DNA of 17,822 bases from Candidatus Peribacteria bacterium (GTDB lineage Bacteria; Patescibacteriota; Gracilibacteria; Peribacterales; Peribacteraceae). The stretch lies in the NCBI GenBank assembly GCA_903854455.1, contig CAINWJ010000134.1:1-17822 (forward strand). The letters run 5' to 3'. This document shows, in pieces, positions 6,661-12,683 of this stretch (the first letter of the stretch is position 1; every line of letters starts with the position of its first letter). Below the pieces are notes generated by a model that saw only the letters and a list, made by a program, of their open reading frames with translations, ran no database searches and was not told the origin of the DNA. The translations under genes and the position numbers were made by a program.

Positions 6661-7621
6661 CTTGCTCCACCTTCCACCTCACCTCCGGAACCAGTTTTCC
6701 TGCAACAGCGAATCCAGCCGCTTTCTTGTGTCCTCCGCCCTGGAACGTCGCGGCCATCTTGGAGACATCCACGTCATCGCGCAGCGTGCGGAGTGATCCC
6801 TTCACCTTGCCTCCACGCTCCGAAAGAATCAGTGAGAAACGCATGCCGGGAATAGCGTTCACGTAATCGATGGCGCCGGTGAGCTCGGAATAATCCGCTC
6901 CGGTCGCGCGGAAATCTTCCTCAGTTAAAGCGGAAATCGCACCTTTCTCCTGCGTCACGCCGATCTTCTCCAACACTCGTCCCCAGAGACGAAGGGTCGA
7001 GAGCTTCGCCGTGCGGAAGACATGCGTGACAATGGTTCTCTGCGCTGCGCCTGCCCGGAGCAACCTGGCAACCGTCCGGTACACCTTGGGCGTCGTATTG
7101 CTGTGAAGTAATCCTCCCGTATCCGTGTACACACCAGTGAGCAGTGATGTCGCCAACTCCGGTGTCAGCTTCCAGCCAGCCAGATCTGCGAGATCGACGA
7201 TCACCTCGCAGGTGGATGACGCCTCCGGCACGACAATGTTGACCGTCGCAAAGTTCGTATTCGTCGGATGGTGATCAATGCAAATGGTCGGCCATTCGCC
7301 GCCGAAGATCTGAGGAAAGCGTTCGTGGTACTCGGTGAGCTTGGGCTCTGCAGCATCGACGAACACGAAGACATCACCCTCGATAGGATTGAGCTCGGAT
7401 AGGACCCGCTGACCAAGAGGAAGGTACGCGAACGTGGGAGGAACGGGATCCACACATGCCAACGTAACGGACACATTCGGGATGTTTGCTTCCACAAGTT
7501 GCGCCATGCCGGTCATGGCTCCGAGAGCATCACCATCGGGATTCCGGTGGCACATGCATGTGATCCGCTTCGCTTTCTTCAGCATGTCGACTGCCCGAGT
7601 AACTGACGCTGCGTCCAACAT
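6650..7621 (-). CDS. nrnA: DHH/DHHA1 phosphoesterase, NrnA-like oligoribonuclease / pAp phosphatase
   Basis: 323 aa from the ATG at 7621; the longer frame to 7798 would overlap rbfA and adds sequence unlike the family. The DHH domain shows CHRNPDGDALGA (24-35), VDAAEP (88-93), the DHH motif CIDHHPTN (114-121) and TDTGG (166-170), which bind the two catalytic metals. The DHHA1 domain ends with GGGHKKAAG (295-303). Members degrade nanoRNAs of 2-5 nt and often dephosphorylate 3'-phosphoadenosine 5'-phosphate. It follows rbfA by 76 bp on the same strand, the order seen in the nusA-infB-rbfA-nrnA-truB neighbourhood of many bacteria, which supports both assignments. Its last codons (GNN, stop) are written by the CAGTTAA repeat. 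Confidence 0.9.
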   Translation of the reverse strand: MLDAASVTRAVDMLKKAKRITCMCHRNPDGDALGAMTGMAQLVEANIPNVSVTLACVDPVPPTFAYLPLGQRVLSELNPIEGDVFVFVDAAEPKLTEYHERFPQIFGGEWPTICIDHHPTNTNFATVNIVVPEASSTCEVIVDLADLAGWKLTPELATSLLTGVYTDTGGLLHSNTTPKVYRTVARLLRAGAAQRTIVTHVFRTAKLSTLRLWGRVLEKIGVTQEKGAISALTEEDFRATGADYSELTGAIDYVNAIPGMRFSLILSERGGKVKGSLRTLRDDVDVSKMAATFQGGGHKKAAGFAVAGKLVPEVRWKVEQGNN

Positions 7622-7697
7622 AAGGGGGTGAGTGTATTCATTTGAATCCACCCGGACAACGTGGATCCGGTATCGGAAAAGATAAATTGTGATGTGG

Positions 7698-8066
7698 TTA
7701 TTTTTTTCTTCGTACAACGCGTCGAACTGCCTTTTTCGGAGGAGTGGATATCTGTGCGAGCAGCTGATCAATCTTTTCGCCTTTCTCGATGGCATCATCG
7801 CGCTGGAAGCGAAGCATCGGCAACTTATGCATAGTGACGACTTTGCCTACCTCCTCCCGCATCTGCGTCGAACCCCGCTTCAATGCGGCAACCGCCGCAT
7901 CAACATTACTGAGCGCCGTCACCGAGATGTCGGCGTACGAAAAATCAGTTGAAAGTCGAACATCGGTGATGCTGACCATGGTGGCGATGTTCGGCTGAAT
8001 GGTCAGCGCATGCCGCGCAACAACGGAACGGATGATGCCGGCGATCTGGAGGGGGCGGTGGGACAT
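7698..8066 (-). CDS. rbfA: Ribosome-binding factor A
   Basis: 122 aa, the usual RbfA size. RbfA is a KH-like protein that binds the 30S subunit during 16S rRNA maturation. The sequence fits from MSHRPLQIAGIIRS through a strand pair (ITDVRLSTDF and ADISVTAL), a helix rich in Ala and Lys (about 54-66) and the conserved KLPMLRFQRDDAIEKG (81-96), to a Lys/Arg tail (111-122). The open frame continues upstream to 8738, but that would run through the coding region of the cysteine-rich gene, so the ATG at 8066 is chosen. An extended -10 (TGCTATCAT) lies 21 nt before this ATG. It probably forms an operon with nrnA downstream. Confidence 0.9.
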   Translation of the reverse strand: MSHRPLQIAGIIRSVVARHALTIQPNIATMVSITDVRLSTDFSYADISVTALSNVDAAVAALKRGSTQMREEVGKVVTMHKLPMLRFQRDDAIEKGEKIDQLLAQISTPPKKAVRRVVRRKK

Positions 8067-8087
8067 GCGGGGAGGTTGAGTGGGAAG

Positions 8088-8096
8088 ATGATAGCA
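8088..8096 (-). promoter_or_regulatory. Extended -10 element upstream of rbfA
   Basis: On the minus strand this reads TGCTATCAT, fitting TGnTATnnT. It would start a transcript with a leader of roughly 15 nt. No -35 is evident, since the upstream side is the GGGTC repeat. The pyrimidine-rich leader contains no Shine-Dalgarno. Confidence 0.45.
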
Positions 8097-8100
8097 CTGA

Positions 8101-8190
8101 CAGGGGTCGGGGTCGGGTATCAGGGTCAGGAACCGAAAATCTATAAACTTCCACATCCAAATCCTGACCCTGACCCTTTCCCTGACCCTT
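8101..8190 (+). repeat. GGGTC dispersed inverted-repeat element, copy 1
   Basis: The left arm (8102-8131) is a degenerate GGGTCG/AGGGTC array, the centre of about 30 nt is AT-rich (CGAAAATCTATAAA), and the right arm (8162-8189) is a CCTGACCCT array complementary to the left. It abuts the stop codon of the downstream cysteine-rich gene (8191-8193, minus). Copy 2 at 11703-11798 has the same orientation and shares a 28-nt identical left arm and a similar centre. It can fold into a long hairpin and may terminate the cysteine-rich operon here. Confidence 0.8.
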
Positions 8191-9912
8191 TCAGTACACT
8201 TCCTTGAGATAACATTCCTCACAGTAAATTTTCTCCAGCCTCTCCGGTGCATAGCTCGTCTCAATCCCCTTTCCGCACTTCCCGCACTCCCGATGCCAGA
8301 GCTTCCGCGGGTTCCTGAGTGCCATTCGCCGTCTGTGCCGCTCGTCTGGATGCATTCTGGGAAGAGGTAATCCCATGTTTCGGTAGAAATCGAGCTCCTG
8401 CTTGATGATCCTGAATGGTCGCTTCGTGATCTCGCATTCGATGGCAGACTGGAGAATGTCATCGGAAACATCGTTAATCGAATCAGGTAAGCGGTTTGCC
8501 GGAATGATCCTTGCGACCTTCGGCATATCATCAACCTGATCGCGCCAGCGCCAACCACGATCGAGAACTTGTTCCTTGGTGAGCGGAAAGAACTCCTGTG
8601 CGGCGGATTCGTTGTACGTGAACAGAGATTTCTCGAGCGGGAAACCTTCGCCCCACTCCTGCCCCGCGGAGCTGCCATCAGGCAAGCGAAGTGGGGTCTT
8701 CCGCATGTGCTCGATGATCCTCGGCACCAGCTCCTCATACTCCTCTCTCGTGTACTGCTTGTTCAGGATACAGTGCTTTTTGTTTTTGATGCCGACACAA
8801 CCGAAGCAGTCGGATGAAGAAATGATCAAGTCACAGTACAGAATATTCGTATTACCGGGCGAGTAGCTATTCTGGGAGAAGAGGATGTTATGACCGGCGA
8901 TGGTCAACCCCTCATACACAAGCTCTGCGAGCGACGCATGATCCACGTCCATGGACGTCACCACTTGTTCATCGATGCGAGTGCAGTAATGGAGATCCTC
9001 GGACTTGTCGCAATCGAAGCAACTCTGACAATTGCGAGAATGGAGCAGGTAATCGCCCGTGCAATCCTCGCACTGGATATTGTGAGTGTCACGGCGGAGA
9101 ACCGTCGACAACAACGCCATGAAAGCAGCGTCATGATCCCGCCACTTGGACGCAGATCCAAGATTGAGCTCTCTCAATACCTTCTCCCACTGCTCTTTCG
9201 AAAGCTGTTCATTGCGATAGCAGTACTGCTTGCCACGAAGATTCGTGCAGAACGCGATATCCCGACACTGCGCGCAGTCGACGGAGAAATATGCCCCCGA
9301 GCAATCTGAGCAGTCCTGCAACCCAGCACAGTGATAGCACTTGGAACAATCAGCGAGGCTGTACGAAAGTGAACTCTCGCGCGTGAAGGAACAATCGTTC
9401 AGATCCTGCGAGTGATATACCCCGGTGCCATAGAGGATGTCCTCGGAAAATCCCATATCGAAGCTCATGTAGCAGTCTTTGCAATTCCAAACCTGATTCA
9501 CGTACGGACAATTCTCGTTCTTTATGACACCGAGGCTCATGCGTGGAACGCGTTGCTGGAGCTCGGCAAACTGATCGAAGAATGAACGCTGCGGATCGAA
9601 CGGCATACCATACTCCATGGAATCGAAGCGGTCGGAGTACCAGATCTCAGGCTCGGTGACCGGATACCGTTTCTCCGGAGAATGAATCGAGATGATGTCT
9701 TTGCCCGTGATGGAATCGGTCCGTCGGTACAGGTTTCGTTCATTACGACCGGTCAATCGGCGCTGCGAACGACACGGCGGACAGAGGGTCGGTTCCGGAA
9801 TTGAAATTTTCCTTCCCCCGATGACCGGTGCCAGACGATCGAGCAAATCACGATCGGCATCGGTGATCTCAAAAGACTCGAGACACCAACGGTTGGCACA
9901 AATCTTCTTCAT
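8191..9912 (-). CDS. Cysteine-rich putative zinc-binding protein, paralogue 1 (two zinc sites lost)
   Basis: 573 aa, no signal peptide or membrane segment, so probably cytoplasmic. N-terminal site I has CANRWC (5-10) with CPPC (44-47). A central region (about 134-385) is packed with C-x2-C and DC-x2-C units, with aromatic residues recurring at intervals of about 20 residues, suggesting a repetitive beta structure. The C-terminal treble-clef-like site IV has CGKC (543-546) with CEEC (564-567) around SYAPER. Compared with paralogue 2, the site at residues 66/69/87/90 has Asp/Thr/Glu/Ile instead of four Cys. The site near the C-terminus keeps only Cys492 and has His521 and Glu524 where paralogue 2 has Cys. 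The family resembles uncharacterised zinc-ribbon proteins I associate with CPR genomes; function is unknown. The start ATG is 7 nt after a TATACT -10. Confidence 0.85.
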   Translation of the reverse strand: MKKICANRWCLESFEITDADRDLLDRLAPVIGGRKISIPEPTLCPPCRSQRRLTGRNERNLYRRTDSITGKDIISIHSPEKRYPVTEPEIWYSDRFDSMEYGMPFDPQRSFFDQFAELQQRVPRMSLGVIKNENCPYVNQVWNCKDCYMSFDMGFSEDILYGTGVYHSQDLNDCSFTRESSLSYSLADCSKCYHCAGLQDCSDCSGAYFSVDCAQCRDIAFCTNLRGKQYCYRNEQLSKEQWEKVLRELNLGSASKWRDHDAAFMALLSTVLRRDTHNIQCEDCTGDYLLHSRNCQSCFDCDKSEDLHYCTRIDEQVVTSMDVDHASLAELVYEGLTIAGHNILFSQNSYSPGNTNILYCDLIISSSDCFGCVGIKNKKHCILNKQYTREEYEELVPRIIEHMRKTPLRLPDGSSAGQEWGEGFPLEKSLFTYNESAAQEFFPLTKEQVLDRGWRWRDQVDDMPKVARIIPANRLPDSINDVSDDILQSAIECEITKRPFRIIKQELDFYRNMGLPLPRMHPDERHRRRMALRNPRKLWHRECGKCGKGIETSYAPERLEKIYCEECYLKEVY

Positions 9913-9998
9913 GCGAAGAAGTATACAGTATGCAGTATTCTGTATTCAGTATCCCTATCCCCGATACTCCATACTGAATACTTGATACTTCATACTCA
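9913..9998. repeat. GTATTCA-type array and inverted copy between the two cysteine-rich genes
   Basis: The left arm (9921-9951) repeats GTATnCAGTATTC-like units. After CCTATCCCC the right arm (9963-9995) repeats GATACT/CATACT units complementary to it. The array contains both the -10 element of the downstream gene and, at its right end, the stop codon of paralogue 2 (9996-9998). It fills the whole 83-bp spacer and could fold into an imperfect stem of about 30 bp. Confidence 0.75.
9920..9925 (-). promoter_or_regulatory. -10 element immediately before paralogue 1
   Basis: TATACT on the minus strand, followed by TCTTCGC and then the ATG at 9912. A 7-nt gap would place the transcript start at or one base before the start codon. 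The same TCTTCGC-ATG context occurs before paralogue 2, so promoter and start were probably duplicated with the gene. Confidence 0.5.
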
Positions 9999-11684
9999 AA
10001 ATCCCTCTTTCCGGTAACACTCCAGACAAAAAATCTTCTCCGGCCTTTCCGGTGCATACGTTGTTTTGAATGCCTTCTTACACTTGTCACACTCACGATC
10101 CCACAACCGTGTCGGCGTCTTCCGCTTAAACCTCTTCATATGGCGGCAATCGGGGCAATTGCGTGGAATGGCGCAGGGCATCTGCCGGTAGAACTGCAGC
10201 TCCGCTGGAATGATCTTGTAGTTCTTGCCACACGATTCGCAAGCCAGCACTTCCTGGAGAATGGAATCCGGAACATCGGCAATATCATCGGCAACGGATG
10301 ACCACTCGATGGTCTGCTTGCCGGTCGTGTACGGCAACTGATCCGACCAGTGCCAGCCGCGCTCCAGCACTGCTTCTTTCGTCAGAGGATAGTACTCGGA
10401 TGCGGCTGATTCGTTGTAACCAAAGGGCGAAAGCGTGACCGGGAAATGTTCACCCCAGGCACCTTCGGCCTTCAGCGCATCAATGATCGTGCCGGCAAGA
10501 GCCTCGTACTCCTTCTTCGGATACGACTTGTTGAGGATGCAGTACTTCGCACGGTGCATGGAGATGCAACCAAGAAGATTTTCACTCGAGTGGCAGTTGT
10601 CGGACAGCAGGATGTTCTTGCTCTTCCAGCACCAGGTGGAGAAATGTGTCATGTAGGAATCATCGGGCGTGACGCAGTCGCAGCACCACTGTGCGCCACC
10701 GTTATTAATTAAATCATAACTGTGGATGGGGCGATCGGATCGATCGACATATTTGCAATATTCACCGTTGAAGACGCTGAAGCCGAGAACGGACTTGCAA
10801 TGAAAAAGATTGTTGCCCTCAGAATCCTCACTATGCTGAATATTTGCGAAAAGACGAGGGAAATGAAGAATCCACGCATCGAACTGCCGCTTAGCTTCCT
10901 CCACGGAAGAATGTGATCCGAGCCGGAACGATGACATCTTCTCCCGGTACTCCTCTTCTGAATGCTGCTCATTGAAAATGCAGAACGCCTTCTGCCGAAG
11001 TCCGTAGCAACAGAAGCAGTCTGCACAGCCCTTGAGATCAAACCCGAAGAAGCAGTCGTGACAGTTCTCGCAGTTCTGTAGAAATGCGCTGTGGTAGACG
11101 CGCTGCGAGTCGAGCGATTCGTACACGAGCTCCGAATGAATACTGACGGTATTGCAATCTAAGATATTCTTCGACTCGTTGACGTTGAGCGAGTAGTGGC
11201 AATCCTGGTCGTACCAGCTGCCGATGAGCCGGTAGCAGTTCTTGCAACGGGAGATGTCGTAGCAGTACTCGGAATTCTCGCTCTCGATGCCGTTGTCGTT
11301 CTGAATCGCCAATTGAGGAACCACCGATCGAAGTTCCACCCACTGCTCTAAGAACGGCTTGGATGGACTATAAGCTTTGCCAAAGGACGTCGGATCCCAC
11401 TGATCACTCCACCAGCAGTTCACGCAGTACACAGGGAACGTCGATGACGGCGCATGAACGGAAATCATGTGTTTGCCGCAGAGATCGCAATCGCGACTGT
11501 AGAGATTCCGCTCATTGCGCCACGCAAGCCTGCGCTGCTGACGGCAATCAGGGCACTGGGTCGGCGGCGGAATCTGGAACTTGATGGCATTCAATACTGG
11601 AGAAAACTGGTCATAGTGAACAAGATCGTCTTCGGTAATCTGGAAGGATTGGAGACACCAGGGATTAGCGCAGAGCTGCTGCAT
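9996..11684 (-). CDS. Cysteine-rich putative zinc-binding protein, paralogue 2 (all sites present)
   Basis: 562 aa, colinear with paralogue 1 and clearly homologous; no signal peptide. Four paired C-x2-C sites can be seen. Site I is CANPWC (5-10) with CPDC (44-47), and site II is CDLC (66-69) with CVNC (87-90). Site III is CESC (482-485) with CPDC (510-513), and site IV is CDKC (532-535) with CLEC (553-556). Between sites II and III, residues about 141-382 form a long Cys/Asp/Asn-rich repetitive region with units such as NCENCHDCFFGF and GCADCFCCYGL, ending in a conserved YCILNKSYPKKEYE stretch (381-394). The pattern suggests a zinc-stabilised repeat scaffold framed by zinc ribbons, possibly for nucleic-acid or protein binding; this is inference. 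It is first in a likely minus-strand run leading to paralogue 1 and rbfA-nrnA. Its start is 8 nt after GATACT. Confidence 0.85.
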   Translation of the reverse strand: MQQLCANPWCLQSFQITEDDLVHYDQFSPVLNAIKFQIPPPTQCPDCRQQRRLAWRNERNLYSRDCDLCGKHMISVHAPSSTFPVYCVNCWWSDQWDPTSFGKAYSPSKPFLEQWVELRSVVPQLAIQNDNGIESENSEYCYDISRCKNCYRLIGSWYDQDCHYSLNVNESKNILDCNTVSIHSELVYESLDSQRVYHSAFLQNCENCHDCFFGFDLKGCADCFCCYGLRQKAFCIFNEQHSEEEYREKMSSFRLGSHSSVEEAKRQFDAWILHFPRLFANIQHSEDSEGNNLFHCKSVLGFSVFNGEYCKYVDRSDRPIHSYDLINNGGAQWCCDCVTPDDSYMTHFSTWCWKSKNILLSDNCHSSENLLGCISMHRAKYCILNKSYPKKEYEALAGTIIDALKAEGAWGEHFPVTLSPFGYNESAASEYYPLTKEAVLERGWHWSDQLPYTTGKQTIEWSSVADDIADVPDSILQEVLACESCGKNYKIIPAELQFYRQMPCAIPRNCPDCRHMKRFKRKTPTRLWDRECDKCKKAFKTTYAPERPEKIFCLECYRKEGF

Positions 11685-11692
11685 GCGAAGAG

Positions 11693-11698
11693 AGTATC
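11693..11698 (-). promoter_or_regulatory. -10 element immediately before paralogue 2
   Basis: GATACT on the minus strand followed by CTCTTCGC and the ATG at 11684, an 8-nt gap that implies a leaderless or nearly leaderless transcript. It matches the arrangement at paralogue 1. Confidence 0.4.
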
Positions 11699-11702
11699 AG
11701 AG

Positions 11703-11798
11703 AAGGGTCGGGGTCGGGTATCAGGGTCAGGAGCCAATCATCGAAAATATTCTCACGGACAAATCCTCTCCCTGACCCTGACCCTCTCCCTGACCCCC
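11703..11798 (+). repeat. GGGTC dispersed inverted-repeat element, copy 2
   Basis: The left arm (11704-11732) is a GGGTCG array sharing 28 consecutive identical bases with copy 1. The centre contains CGAAAATATT, and the right arm (11764-11797) is a CCTGACCCT/CCTCTC array. Unlike copy 1 it lies between divergent genes (paralogue 2 leftward, fmt rightward), so it cannot simply be a terminator. It carries or abuts the promoters of both genes. Confidence 0.8.
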
Positions 11799-11807
11799 GA
11801 TAATCGC

Positions 11808-11813
11808 TACAAT
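11808..11813 (+). promoter_or_regulatory. -10 element of fmt
   Basis: TACAAT, five of six bases matching TATAAT, ends 9 nt before the ATG at 11823. No Shine-Dalgarno lies in the short gap AACGACCGC, so a transcript from here would have at most about 3 leader bases. Confidence 0.45.
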
Positions 11814-11822
11814 AACGACCGC

Positions 11823-12683
11823 ATGCCCACGCCTCTTCACATCGTCTTCCTCGGCACCTCCCCCTTCGCGGTCCCCAGCCTGAAAGCCCTGGCATCTGAT
11901 CCGCGATTTTCGATCAACCTTGTCATCACTCAGCCCGATCGTCCGGTCGGCCGCAAACAAATCCTGACGCCATCTCCAGTAAAAATGGCCGCACAGGAAT
12001 TGAAGCTGCCGATCGCTCAACCGGAAAATATCAAGACATTCCCGACCCTGACCCTGACCCCGACCCTCCTCGTCGTCGTCTCCTACGGTCAACTCCTGCC
12101 ACAATCAATCCTCGATCTGCCAACAATTGCCCCAGTCAATGTCCATGCCTCACTTCTGCCAAAATACCGTGGTGCATCACCGATGCAACATTCAATCTTG
12201 AATGGCGATGAAACGACCGGAGTAACCGTGCAGCGAATGGTGAAAGCACTCGATGCCGGTCCGATCCTCTCCCAGGAATCCATCGCGATCGATCCCAAAG
12301 AAACATTCCAGACTCTCCACGACAAACTGGCAATCATTGGCGCAGATCTGCTGCTGGAAACACTATCGAAACCGCTCAAGGAATCAGTGCAAAATGATAG
12401 TGATGCAACGTTCTGCAGAAAGCTAAACCGGACAGATGGCATTGCCAATCCCAAGACCATGGACGCCGCGACCATCGACCGGATGGTGCGTGCACTGACA
12501 CCGTGGCCCGGTGTGGCGATCCAGAATAACAAGATTCTGAAGACCTCCATCGAACCACATCCAGATGCCATTTCCATTCCCTGCCGAGACGCTTCAATGC
12601 TCTACATTCTCTCCATCCAACCGCCATCGGGCAAGCCAATGACTGGACGCGCATTCGGTACAGGACATACCTTGGTGTCATGA
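11823..12683 (+). CDS. fmt: Methionyl-tRNA formyltransferase
   Basis: 286 aa, slightly short for Fmt (about 310). It transfers a formyl group from 10-formyl-tetrahydrofolate to initiator Met-tRNA. The N-terminal Rossmann domain begins IVFLGTSPFAVPSL (7-20) and has QPDRPVGR (37-44). The catalytic triad is Asn106 and His108 in APVNVHASLLPKYRGASP (103-120) plus Asp144 in ALDAGPIL, the same numbering as E. coli Fmt. The C-terminal OB-like domain is short (about 205-286). The start at 11823 replaces a longer frame that would run back through paralogue 2 and the GGGTC repeat. Residues 73-83 (FPTLTLTPTLL) are encoded by a GACCCT repeat like the neighbouring intergenic element and replace a helix normally present before the VVVSYG strand. 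The gene overlaps the next gene by ATGA. Confidence 0.93.
   Translation: MPTPLHIVFLGTSPFAVPSLKALASDPRFSINLVITQPDRPVGRKQILTPSPVKMAAQELKLPIAQPENIKTFPTLTLTPTLLVVVSYGQLLPQSILDLPTIAPVNVHASLLPKYRGASPMQHSILNGDETTGVTVQRMVKALDAGPILSQESIAIDPKETFQTLHDKLAIIGADLLLETLSKPLKESVQNDSDATFCRKLNRTDGIANPKTMDAATIDRMVRALTPWPGVAIQNNKILKTSIEPHPDAISIPCRDASMLYILSIQPPSGKPMTGRAFGTGHTLVS
12041..12067 (+). repeat. GACCCT repeat tract inside the fmt coding sequence
   Basis: CCCGACCCTGACCCTGACCC followed by CGACCCT matches the right arm of the GGGTC elements at 8162-8189 and 11764-11797. It stays in frame and encodes PTLTLTPTL. It is 240 bp downstream of copy 2. Confidence 0.7.

Noticed and set aside
8067..8738. N-terminal extension of rbfA to give a 346-aa protein
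   Set aside because: The extension overlaps the cysteine-rich gene and the GGGTC repeat, is Arg/Ser-rich without domain signal, and RbfA is normally about 120 aa.
8191..11684. Insertion sequence or transposase-borne module
   Set aside because: Although flanked by direct copies of a repeat, no transposase, recombinase or target-site duplication could be found.
11454..11822. Extension of fmt upstream of 11823
   Set aside because: It would be antisense to the cysteine-rich paralogue 2 and run through the GGGTC element; the family N-terminus fits the ATG at 11823.
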